A stretch of DNA of 64,000 bases from Tubulanus polymorphus (Eukaryota > Nemertea > Palaeonemertea > Tubulaniformes > Tubulanidae): assembly GCF_964204645.1 (NCBI RefSeq), contig NC_134029.1, forward strand, positions 1,869,001-1,933,000. The letters are read 5' to 3'. The translations under genes were made by a program, and so were the position numbers. Under the pieces are notes generated by a model, which saw only the letters and a program-made list of their open reading frames with translations, had not been told where the DNA came from and ran no database searches. This document shows positions 1-10,536 of the stretch, in pieces (position 1 is the stretch's first letter; each line of letters opens with the position of its first letter).

Positions 1-700
1 TTTATTGAAGTGCTCTGTACAGCAGTGGGGTATAACGAAGGAAGGTGCCTGGGTATTTCATTTGTAGTAAATTTTAGTCAAAGAGATATGTATGACTTTA
101 ACGTTTGCAGCCGGGTTCAATTCATTTAGTTGACATCGACAAAAGACGAACCTACTGATTTTCATTAATTGCTGTATGGTCTATTCAAACATTCACAAGA
201 CGTGTTATTTGCATGTTCATTGAAATATCTATGAATGACATGCTATCTATAGTTGGTCGAGTGCCAGAAATTCCATGAATTCAAATAACTACGGCAAAGA
301 TTGTCGTGTCTAATACATAAAGATTTACACATCGAAATCAAATATTTGTACATTTTCATAATCAATTTTATGATTGAGAATACTCTGGTTTGTGTACAAC
401 ATGAAATTGAATTTCTAAATTCAGTTCCTATTGTCATTAATAGAAATGTTGGTTGAGTTACAACTACCAGTAATTGAGTCAGTTAAGAACATCCTTGAAA
501 ATGTTTTACTATTTCTGATCAATTCACAGTCCTCTGTGATAATCAACCAAAATGAACAACTGTAATGTAAAAAGTATTGCCTTCCCTCCGATTAAAACTT
601 GATTTGTTTTCACTTAACGATGAACAAACCTATTTAAATGATTATAACTGTGTTGTTGAATCCAGTTTTTGATTTAGATTATCGCATGTTGTTTTCATAG
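1..700. other. Upstream intron sequence of SPATA18
   Basis: No exon can be supported here. The region ends with a pyrimidine-rich acceptor ending in TAG at 700, directly before the first recognisable SPATA18 exon. It is therefore most likely intron, with the 5' exons lying outside the window. A frame stays open from base 1 to about 129, but it has no family resemblance that I can see. Confidence 0.5.
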
Positions 701-3632
701 GAAGCGTTTAATGCGGCTAAAATGGGATTCCGTCAACACAAGATGAAAGTTCGATCAAGTTTGGCATTGACTCACCTCGGTCCGAGTACGCTGGAAGAAG
801 CCGTCCAAAGCCACATCAATAGACATCCCGATAGTTACGATTTAGCTGAACTGATATCTGTATGTATCAAATATAATCATCAGCTTTGATTTTAAAGTAT
901 GAAAAGACAATTATTTTCTCATTGTGATATATGTATATTATATATTTGTTTTTGCAGGCTGTTATCAGAAACTTGAATCATAACCCGCGTATATATCTAC
1001 CGGTTGATGCCTCGTATTCATTGATTCGTCCGTTTATTAGTGAAGCGTGTCAGATCTCGTGGGGAATGTCAGCTCTAGCTCATCCTCTCGACGTTGCCAT
1101 TACCTCTGAAGCTGAACTATTTGACGACACCAAGTAAGTTTTATCATCGAAAAATTATTATCTGATCATTTTCTAGTACCCTCTTCGAAAAATACCAAAC
1201 TTACAACAATCAACCTTTACAAGCTTTCCCAACTCAATCAACAAATTAGCAAAGCCATAAGCCCTAAATAATGAAACAAATACAACTTCAATATTTTCAG
1301 TGACGGGACCCATATCCTTCTGGTTTTGTACACTGAGCCTCCGGTCCTCACCCGGGTAAACTTTTCAATGTGTGATACACTATTTTTGCAGATATCGTCG
1401 AAGCTATGATTCTGAATTCACGGCTCCTCTCGTTGATCATCACGTCTGGCCCGCTCTCGTACAAGCTGGTCATACTATCGTGAAGGGTGAGGCTGTGACA
1501 AGAAGAGGTGCTTCTCTGGTAGGTTCACTAGACTTCACTCTTTTTCGAAGTGCATGAAATGTTTTATTTTGAGGCTGCATGTATTTATATGTTCTTCAAC
1601 TTCATTCAATGCACAAATTTCAATGAAAGTTTGAACCCTTGTACGTGAATTCTGCAGCGCAGATCTATCATGTTTCAGCGTAGATATTAAGTCGTTAATT
1701 CGGTGTCAATACGAAAGGTAAACAATTAATCGACTGTTTATTTATCTGGCATGCTTTCCTAAATACTAAATCAACACCAAACACACAAAGCTTTTTGTTC
1801 AAGTTTTCATAATTGAGAACATTTTGCTTCTGTATTAATGAAAGCGTGCCAGTTAGTAACACCAGTCATTCTCTATGGCTGCGTGCCATTCAGCTAACAT
1901 CGAGTCCTTTTACACTGAAGCGGCACTTTTTAGTTGGTAACTTCATTTATATTTCTTGTGTGTTTCTTATTTAGATACAGCCGTTTTCACACGTTGTAAA
2001 GTGTATCGACTGCTATCAATTTCTATCAAACTCGACTACACTGAAAAGAGTAGAACTGATCTATAATCACAGGGCTGGTTCTGATGGAATATACTCTGGT
2101 TTGTTGAATATTCCAGGCATTTTCTGTTCAAAATAATGCACCCTGAAGAGAATTCTAGATTTAGTAGGTTCAATCAAAACCTACCTAGGTTCGGTTTACT
2201 CTTTTACGTTTGTAGAGTTTTTAACTCGCTAGCTATATTGCATACCTATCTATCATTTAGTATTTCCTTCCATCTCTAACAGCATACATCCAGAAGTAGA
2301 AGCAAGAGTCCTGTGCGATCATTGAGTCCATCCCGGGCTGCCGCGACCCTGGCTAGAGTACGTGCCCGTAGTCGCTCCCCGAGCCCTAGACGGGCCGTGA
2401 GCCCTATCAATCTCAGTACAAACGGTGGAAGGAGCACCCCTACAGGTAAACATTGAAAAAAAAAAAACATATAATAATTTCAGTCAAAACTCATTAGATT
2501 CAAATCATTTGATAAATTCATATTGATGTACGCAATTCACTGTGCAGCAGGAAGTAGTTCTATTTCTAGTAGTAAGTGTTTAATTCACCTCCTTTTTAAA
2601 CGGCTCCATCTTCAATGGCTCCTTCTTCAATGGCTCCCTCATCAATGGCTCCCTCATCAATGGCTCCTTTATCAATGGCTCCCTCTTCAACGGCTCCCTC
2701 TTCCACCTCATCAATGGCTCCCTCTTCAGCTCCTTGATGCGTCAACTACTATTCATCTTTGTAATCATCGCTTCTAATTATTTCCCTCAATCTTTCCCTT
2801 TAGTAGAATTTCAGAACTAATTTCAAAGTTTATCATCGTTTGAAAAACATAAAAATGTATGATGTTGTAGGTTCCCATCTTCATCCATCCTCAGCAGCAG
2901 CAGTTCGTAGTGGTACAGCACGTACCAGTTCACGAGCTGCTCCTAGTACTGTACCACCTTCGAGCTTACGAAGTACCGCCCTTCCATCCTCATTGTTCTC
3001 AGATGATGAAGGTATCAATCTTATCGATCCCGCTTTTATCATTTAGCGTCACCCCAACAATATTTTACATCCTTATCTAAGCTCGCTGCGTGACAACTTT
3101 ACATATTCAGCATTGATTTCTAATTTTGAATGTAGGTTAATGATTAGTTTAAGACTATGCTACTCAACCAGTTCATCCTCAAGGTTCATCATCACATTTC
3201 AGAAATTAATCGCTGCCCTCCTCACTAACAGTAATATAAGCTAGGTTATAGCACTAACTCGTAAAGAGAAGCTTTCTTAATGCATTCATATTTTGATGAT
3301 GATTTTATATTACAAACGCATGGTATCATTTATTCCTAAAACTCTGGACCAGGTTCCATAGTTATAAGTTAGAATTCACTTTACGTTTAAATTAGTTCCT
3401 TTCCACTGTTTTCACTCTAGATACAAGTCTGTTAACTGAGAATCATGGAACTGACTCCAGTATTATGCATGAAATCTCTTTTATCATGTTGTACACATGG
3501 ATGTTTTTGCATGTTTTGAAAATTAAGTCATGAATTAATAAAAGACTCTTGTCACCAATGATAACTAATTATTTATGTTGCGGTTGTGTTTCAGGTGCCC
3601 GATCAACTCGCAGTAGTTTACGTACATTCTAA
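701..3632 (+). CDS. SPATA18: Mitochondria-eating protein (MIEAP/SPATA18), 3' part
   Basis: Exons: 701-859, 958-1133, 1392-1518, 2283-2445, 2871-3011, 3595-3632 (stop TAA); all junctions are GT/AG and keep phase. The visible part is about 267 residues; the 5' exons lie left of the window. MIEAP is a p53-inducible protein that acts in quality control of damaged mitochondria in vertebrates. The C-terminal MIEAP domain is clear: motifs [38 protein letters not shown] and [10 protein letters not shown] match the vertebrate family in order and spacing. After it comes a basic Arg/Ser-rich tail ([23 protein letters not shown]), also present in vertebrate SPATA18, and then a Ser/Ala/Thr-rich end closing in SSLRTF. 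Function in this animal is inferred from the family. Confidence is high for identity and moderate for the exact tail, where an extra microexon is possible. Confidence 0.9.
2551..2571 (+). other. SPATA18: Candidate 21-base microexon of SPATA18
   Basis: Between exons 2283-2445 (phase 1 out) and 2871-3011 lies a 21-base segment. It has an upstream acceptor (TGTGCAGCAG) and a strong downstream donor (GTAAGT at 2572). It enters and leaves in phase 1 and would add seven residues, mostly serine, in keeping with the Ser-rich tail. This is splice-signal evidence only; it may be an optional exon or chance. Confidence 0.35.
2602..2734 (+). repeat. 15-bp minisatellite in SPATA18 intron
   Basis: About eight imperfect copies of a 15-base unit (core TCAATGGCTCC) lie in the intron between exons 2283-2445 and 2871-3011. 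In one frame the array reads as a repeated pentapeptide SSMAP and ends in TGA. No acceptor joins that frame upstream: a TAA precedes it and there is no AG. I therefore do not call it an exon. Confidence 0.85.
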
Positions 3633-5180
3633 ACAGAATTGTGAAGATCCTCTACACAACACACCAGTAGAAATATCATAGTATTTATGACAAAAATGTA
3701 GATTTTTGTAGATTTGTTTAAACAACCAAAGATTGGTAATAGAAAGAGCACATGTACACTGGGACCATATTTATAATAACATCGTGGACCAGATATAAAT
3801 GAATTACTGAGTATTAGTCTTAACGTGTATAGATTGACATTATTAAAGGCAGCCAACATCTTGTCATTGTTTATTATCATCATAATAACCATCGAATAGG
3901 TAACTACAAAATTGATGAATCTATTTTTAGAAACATATATATTGTTAAATGCCAAATTATTGCGATGAGTTTATATGAGAATATTGTTGTAGCTGTTTGA
4001 TTCAGTAACTGATCTAGATAATATTTGTCTCATTTGTTTGTTAAGTTTTTCGTTGAAAATGCAATTTTTATCTGAAACGGTGGCAATGTTTGTAGCATGT
4101 TGGTATGTAAATGTTTATTGCCATGCTATTCGTCTGAACTTGATTCTCTACTTAAAATCTTATAAATATTATAGTGATTTGATTGTGAATTGAACTAAGT
4201 TTCAATGAATTCTCATATAAACTCATTATTGATATACAGTTTGATAAACTGATATTATGCGATGATTTCTTAGCCGTCCATATTTTATGATTGTTTGTTT
4301 GTTTGTGCTGATGTTTTGTTAGATCTGAGTACATTCTTATTTTATGCATCAGTTTTTGAATACATGTATAATGATTTTTTTGTACAAGTTTTTTGTATCG
4401 ATTTGCACCGAGTTTCAATGTTAGATCTGAACTTTACAACTTTAGAAATCCTTTATTTTAACATATTGTATGATATCATTTATAGGACAGTTTAAGATTT
4501 TTAACATTAATATTATATCAATTTATTGAACTCGAATGTTTGTTATTTATTGTAATTTATTCTAGTAAAAATAATCTGCATATATTTAGTGATGATTTTT
4601 TAGTGAATTATGGTTAGTTCTTCAGATACTTGGTGGTGAATTTTTGACTTGTTATCTAATAAGTTCAGTAGCTTTCTGTGATGCCTATTATATGCCTAGT
4701 ATTTTACAGACGATAAATCTTATTTATTTCAAGACAAGGTTTGAGGTTTTCCCTGAGATTTCAACTTCCAATATTAAGGAGAAAGGAACAGTTTCTCCTT
4801 TTATATCTCCCTTAGTTTTACTCAATTTCATTGAGTTGGATCCACAGATGTACTAATGCACTGTCTATTTCAGTAAACTAGGGTTCCATACAATTTCGCT
4901 TTCACAGGGAAGTTCCTTAACCACCTATTCAATAGTTTCTTTTTACAGTTCTATAGATATTGTTACAAATATTCGCTGATTTTAAACATGTTATAACAGC
5001 TTGTATGGTTGAAAGTGAAAGTTCATTCGAACTGAACAATAGGATATTTTTAAACTTTCTCATGAGTAAAACAGGTCTATGTCTATTAATGGCATTATTT
5101 TCGTCATATTGTAAATCATAGATTGAAGCTTTTTGACATTTCATGTGCATCACAATAAAGTTTGTACTTAATATCCAGAG
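3633..5180 (+). other. Likely SPATA18 3' UTR
   Basis: AT-rich non-coding sequence follows the SPATA18 stop. A polyadenylation signal AATAAA lies at 5154-5159, which would give a 3' UTR of about 1.5 kb. No convincing open frame exists on either strand; the short ones have no family resemblance. Confidence 0.4.
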
Positions 5181-5577
5181 TCTAAAAGCTGTGATTTTGT
5201 TTGATTGTTTCTGATCAAATTCATGCAACTATGCATTGCAGCAGATCCTGCTCGAACCCCGACAAAGCCATGTTGAACTGCTTCATCGAAAGGCTGTTTT
5301 CATGCAAAGACTGATGAATCCCAACTGATGTTGGTATCGATCCAGGAATTTCTAACAGGGAGAATCCATACAATGCGATACCCGATGCCTAGTTGTATAC
5401 ACATTCAGTTTACTATCTTGATAAAGGATAGAGAAATGCCCCTGACTAACTATCAGACATCTAGGCCTGCATTTTCCTGGGACTAAATGCATGTGTCACA
5501 TTGAATGTGTTCTCATAACTGAATAAGAAGTTGAAAGAAAACTTTCAGAAAAATATTCTAACCCAAAAAGAAAACGT

Positions 5578-5649
5578 TAGCAGAGCGTGGTTTCGATCCA
5601 CGGACCTCTGGGTTATGGGCCCAGCACGCTTCCACTGCGCCACTCTGCT
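5578..5649 (-). tRNA. Initiator tRNA-Met (CAT)
   Basis: The minus strand folds as a complete 72-base cloverleaf with anticodon CAT. Eukaryotic initiator hallmarks are present: an A1:U72 closing pair, three G:C pairs at the base of the anticodon stem (GGG/CCC flanking the loop), and the T loop ATCGAAA in place of TTCRANY, with a CGTGG/CCACG stem. The internal promoter B box reads GGATCGAAACC. A run of T follows downstream on the minus strand (complement of AAAA at 5571-5574), suitable as a Pol III terminator. There is no intron. The CCA end is not encoded, as expected in eukaryotes. Confidence 0.97.
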
Positions 5650-6390
5650 CGGTGGAAATCGCCGCGTAGATAAATTATATATTCCCGTCAGTGTGCAAGG
5701 TGCAACCGTTGCAGTATTTCGTAAATTAACACTGTACTGCACAATATACTTGATTCGAGAAAGAATGAGATTTGTGTCAGAAATGTACTAATTTTGATTA
5801 AATCATTTGATATCCGAGACTTTATTAATCAGGATTCGAATTGATATGGCCTGGTTCTGAGGTACAAGAAATAGACTCCGCACTCTCACCTGTCACCACT
5901 AAATGAATGAACGTGTACCTGACGACTAGACCTGACCTGTTCAAAACTACCATTTATTCCTAATACAATGACAGATTTTACATCAAATATAACAGAGTAA
6001 GGAATTACAACCCCTCTTTTACTACTAACAATCACAAATAAGAGAATTCAGAAATCATCTTTTGAAGAAAACCGTAAAATAGTTCCTGAAATATTGAAAT
6101 ATCTAGTCTGTATGGAAATTGTTCAGTCCATACTATACACAGTTGTGTCACTGTGTCATACTAAATTATTAATAACATTTTCAGAATTGACCATCGTGAG
6201 ATTGACCAATCCAACAAGGTAGATTAATTTAATTACTAGACATTCTAAATGCCATAGCCGCAAGATCATAAGATTAGTAACCCACCTCCAGCAAACCAAA
6301 TAGCAATTGCAATTCTAGGTTTTATTGTTGAATAGGCCTATAAAAAGAAAAATGAAAATTATTTTGTTGTTATAATCTACCGAATTTCAG
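5650..6390. other. Gap between tRNA and first myotubularin exon
   Basis: No gene recognised. It ends in a splice acceptor (TTTCAG, 6385-6390), so an upstream, probably non-coding, first exon of the following myotubularin gene should lie here or further left. I could not place it. Confidence 0.4.
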
Positions 6391-9300
6391 GTGTTTAATG
6401 GAGATATTGCAGTCATGAAAGATTTAGTGCTTTTATCTGGTGAAGAGATACAATATACTACTTGTAAGTATGTATCGTTTTTGAATAACTGTCAGTGTTA
6501 CTCAGATAGTGAGTTGTTATTTTTGTGTTATTTTTATCAGCAGGTGAACCAGTCACATATATACCATCAGAAAGCACAGCTATACAAGGACTCCTGACTA
6601 TAACCAATTACAGACTTTGCTTTAAAAGCCTTTGTTTAGATACACTGAAGGTAAACCATCAAATATTGCCCTTATCTTAATTCTGTGTTTTTTGTCGTGC
6701 AGAATCAACTATGATAAACAAGCTTCATTCATTTCTAATTTCAGAATCCCGTTGTAGATGTTCCTTTAGGTGTGATAGCAAAAGTTGAGAATAATGAAAA
6801 TCAAATAGCTTTATTTTGTAAGGTAAGATCTCCCTGATACATGTTGGCCTGTATCATTGTCATTCTCTCCAATAGTTCTGCATGAAACGAGACAAAACAC
6901 TGATGACTTCTGCTGTCTATTTTCAGGATATAAGACGGGTAAAATTCATATTTGATGATGAAAATGTCCTCAATACAGCTTTATCTTGTCTTCAAAAATA
7001 TGCATTTCCCACTGCAAATGATCTGGTAAGTAAACATATCAAAATGTTTATGATCGACGGAAATGATTTGTGTTCAAAATTCTTTTATAAATGTATTGAT
7101 TTTTACAGCAATTTTTTGCATTTGCCTATTCAAAAACGTATAAAGAAGATGGATGGTTAATATACGATGAACTTGAGGAATACAAACGCCAGGTAAGAAA
7201 CATTGTATACACAAAATTTTACTGATTTAAGAAGTGGTCAATATATTCACTAATACATGGCCCCCTATATTATCTGCTTACTGTGATGAGAAATGACAGT
7301 TCCATTAGTGTTTTTGTGTTTTAGGGACTTCCTAATGATAAATGGAGGATCACTCGTACAAACAACAATTATGAGCTTTGTGAATCATATGGAAAAGTAG
7401 TAAGTTTCTTAATGTGCTAAAATCTATTCTTCTATAAACAATACCGGTATTAACACATGTCAATTTATGTTGATTCTTGTAGTTGTGCGTTCCAATGGAT
7501 TCAACTGATCAAGATTTAAAACTTGCTGCTGAATTTCGAGGTCGCTGTCGATTGCCTGTCAGTGTGCTCAAATTTGTTCACAAAATTACGATCGCTTTTA
7601 TGCTGTATATTATATAGAAATCTACTTTCATTCGAATAGATTTTGTCGTGGATCCATCCTGAAAATGGTGCTACTATTTGTCGGTCGTCTCATCCGCTGG
7701 TCGGAGTCGAAAATAAGAGGAATGATTACGACGAAAAACTTATCAAAAAAATTAGCGAAACTAATCGATTGAATGTTTATCGCATCATGGACGCTCGTCC
7801 TTTTCAGAGAGCAGAGGCAAATAAGGTCATTATGGATGAATATTTGAAGCATTTTATATCCAAATTGCCATTTCTTTAGTAAATGTTGGTATTAATTGTA
7901 TTTATTTGATATTTTAGACAGCTAAAGGTGGTGGTTATGAAAGAGAAGAATGTTACGAAAATTCTAAACTTGAGTTTCTCAATATACAGAACATACACGT
8001 AATCGCAGACAGGTAATTTACCAACTTCTTAGATAGATTTTTCTCGCAGAATCTTAACTGTTCTTAATTTATGACGTTACTTTTCAGCGTCAATAAATTA
8101 TGCGATTTATGTTTATCTGAAAAAGATGATTCCGATTGGGTAATAGGTTTAGAATGTACCCAATGGCTTCATCATATAAAAGTAAGTACCAGTTTGTTTG
8201 CAAACCAGAGTACAGTAAATCAGGAAAAATTGTTGACTGTTTATTTTAATGGTTTTGCAGAAAGTTTTAGAAGGTGCTGTAAAAGTAACAAATCATATTG
8301 TTAATAAGTCATCAGTATTGATCCATTGTACGGCAGGTTGGGATAGAACACCTCAGGTATATTTCACTACCCGGTATATTAGATGAATTCTATTGGGGTC
8401 ATTCATTTATTACGTACGCATTAGGGGAGGGGGGGTCAGTGCAATTGCGTACTGTAATGCTTAATGTATATGATAAAATGGCCGATTTTGCGTACAGAGG
8501 GGGGGGAGGGGGGTTGAAAAATTCAAATTTTATGCGTACGTAATAAATGAATGATCCCATTCTATTAGAGATACCGGTGCTTGTAGAATGGATGATATTT
8601 GTATTTATAGTTGGCGAGTCTAGCGATGATTATGATGGACCCTTACTACAGGAAAATCAAAGGTTTCGAAGTTTTGATAGAGAAAGAATGGCTTAGTACG
8701 GGACATAAGTATTCTACCGTGAGTATCACATACTCAATCTGACAGTCTAGTGAAGAAAAAACCTACAATACTGACGAATGATTAGGAGAGTAGTAAAGTT
8801 TCGACTCAATTGCTATGAGTCATTCAGCGCTGAATGGAAAACATAGCAACAATTCTCTCTTATATATCATATCAAGTTCAGGAACTGGTAGGCCTGTATA
8901 GGTCTTTGTCCTGATCAAAGCACTGTTCACGATTTTGCCAATTTCTTCAAATGGATTTTGCACTTAGTGGATGGATTGAGTAGGGTGGTGGCAAGATCAC
9001 TAGGCTACTCCATTCTCACAACAAATTTGTTGTCAGCCATATGCCAGTCAAGTCTATATTGTGAAGTTTTTCTGCAATAAAACAGTCAACCAACCGTCTG
9101 TGAACCGGCCTTCGTTTAACAGTATTGATTAGATTAGTTTTATGTGCGTTGTTTTACAGAGATTAGTTCACGGTGAAGATAATCACAATAGTGCTGATCG
9201 ATCACCTATGTTTGTGCAATGGATCGATTGTATCTGGCAAATATCTCAACAAGTAAATATATACCGTATACAGGATGAATAAAAGTCAACAATTCATCAT

Positions 9301-9708
9301 TTCAAAAATGATTGATCCCTGATATATTGTCTATTTTAGTTTCCTGGTGCGTTCGAATTCAACGAACATTTCCTGATTACGATCCTGGATCATTTGTACA
9401 GTTGTTTGTTCGGCACGTTCTTATTCAATTCCGAAATGCTTCGAACTAAAGAGGTAAAAATTCGTGATTCATTTCGTAATCATTTCCTGGGGTGCGATGC
9501 GAGTAAATTCAAAGAGAATATTCATGGTTTATTGTTTCAGGAAGTAAAAACTAGAACGGTTTCACTGTGGTCGTATATAAACTCAGATATTGAGCGGTAT
9601 GTAAACCCGCTGTATCGTCAGTCTGGTAAACATGTTATTGTTCCTGTAGCGAGTCTGAGCAGAATTCAGTTTTGGTCTAATTACTACGTTAGATGGAATC
9701 CGTTGTGA
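6391..9708 (+). CDS. Divergent myotubularin paralogue (copy A)
   Basis: Exons: 6391-6463, 6541-6650, 6745-6822, 6927-7025, 7109-7192, 7325-7399, 7483-7557, 7640-7825, 7918-8012, 8088-8181, 8261-8356, 8611-8718, 9160-9252, 9340-9453, 9541-9708 (stop TGA). The first usable ATG is at 6415, giving about 507 residues. Order: PH-GRAM domain (about 1-140; ITNYRLCF), then the myotubularin phosphatase domain ([24 protein letters not shown]). Myotubularins remove the 3-phosphate of PI3P and PI(3,5)P2 on endosomes. The CX5R loop reads HCTAGWDRT (Cys about residue 338): catalytic Cys and Arg are kept, but Ser-Asp of the usual HCSDGWDR is Thr-Ala, so activity is uncertain. The protein stops at YYVRWNPL, with no coiled coil or PDZ tail. 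Exon borders and phases match copy B, showing tandem duplication. AATAAA lies at 10282. Confidence 0.9.
8395..8558 (+). repeat. TIR element, family 2, copy 1
   Basis: About 164 bp inside a myotubularin A intron. The ends are near-perfect inverted repeats (GGTCATTCATTTATTACGTA at left, its complement at right). G-runs and the core AATGCTTAATGTATATGA lie inside. The same core, in reverse orientation, occurs at 38369-38517 and 57002-57156. ATT flanks both ends and may be a 3-bp target duplication. It looks like a non-autonomous DNA transposon (MITE). Confidence 0.8.
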
Positions 9709-9850
9709 TGCAATTATCTCTCAGTCAATCAGGGACTAACTAGTATTGAAAACTGTGATATTTGCAATGTGTCTCAAGGAATTTTCTATAGTGTACTATC
9801 TTTCTACCTGATATGATAATGATATTTAAAAAAAGCTATTAAGATATTTA

Positions 9851-10070
9851 GGCTAAACAAAAATGATACCTTGTTTCTCCGCAGCGGCCGGGTCATTTTT
9901 GTAAAATATGATAAAATTTATAAACAGTTCATTTCTATAGCGGCCGGGTCTGTTATGGTGAAATTGATCACGATTTTAAAAAAAGTAATGTACAGGGTAG
10001 ATAGGCGGCCGGCCGGGTCAAGTTTTAAGCTCAACAGAGCAGAGAAACAAGGTATCAATTTTTTTTGGCC
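9851..10070 (+). mobile_element. Harbinger-like MITE, copy 1
   Basis: 220-bp element with terminal inverted repeats of about 33 bp (inner part TGATACCTTGTTTCTCC, outer end GGCTAAA) flanked by TTA on both sides. A 3-bp TTA duplication is typical of the PIF/Harbinger superfamily, so the class is inferred. It has no coding capacity. It differs from the copy at 20055-20270 by about eight substitutions and one 4-base GGCC indel, so both moved recently. It lies between the myotubularin A stop and its likely poly(A) signal, hence probably in the 3' UTR. Confidence 0.85.
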
Positions 10071-10281
10071 TTACTGTAAATCTAATGGATATTTTACTAA
10101 CTACTCAAAAGCTTCGAATTATTGTCTTGACAAGATAGCAATGTACTGAATTGGTGAATACTCTTAGATTTCTGGTAGAATTAATTGTCTTCCATTTTAT
10201 ATTTCGATCATTCCTCTTGATTAATATATTTTTATGTAATTTCTATACTGTTATACACCTTATGGCACATATATGAGTAGC

Positions 10282-10287
10282 AATAAA
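10282..10287 (+). terminator. Poly(A) signal of myotubularin A
   Basis: AATAAA about 570 bases after the stop at 9708 and before the next gene's first exon. It is the best candidate cleavage signal for the copy A transcript. Confidence 0.45.
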
Positions 10288-10536
10288 AATCTTCCAATCA
10301 TATTACTTATTGTCGTCCTTTAGTGGTTGGTTCCGCCCGAATAGCGACTTTCCGCTTGAATAACCTACTCTGGCACTCGAGGTAGACGAGGATTTCTACG
10401 GGCAGGTGCGAGATTCATGACGTCATCAATATGGCTATCCCGATGTGAACCATTTTCCGACTTTTTAATCAGAATTTACTGATTTATTACACCTTATTGA
10501 TCGATAATTCACCCCAAACAACACTCGCTCGATAAA

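Noticed and set aside
2602-2734. Possible CRISPR-like array
   Set aside because: Units are contiguous 15-mers without spacers; this is a minisatellite in a eukaryotic intron.
5531-5791. 86-codon plus-strand frame
   Set aside because: Lies across the tRNA-Met gene on the opposite strand; no protein support.
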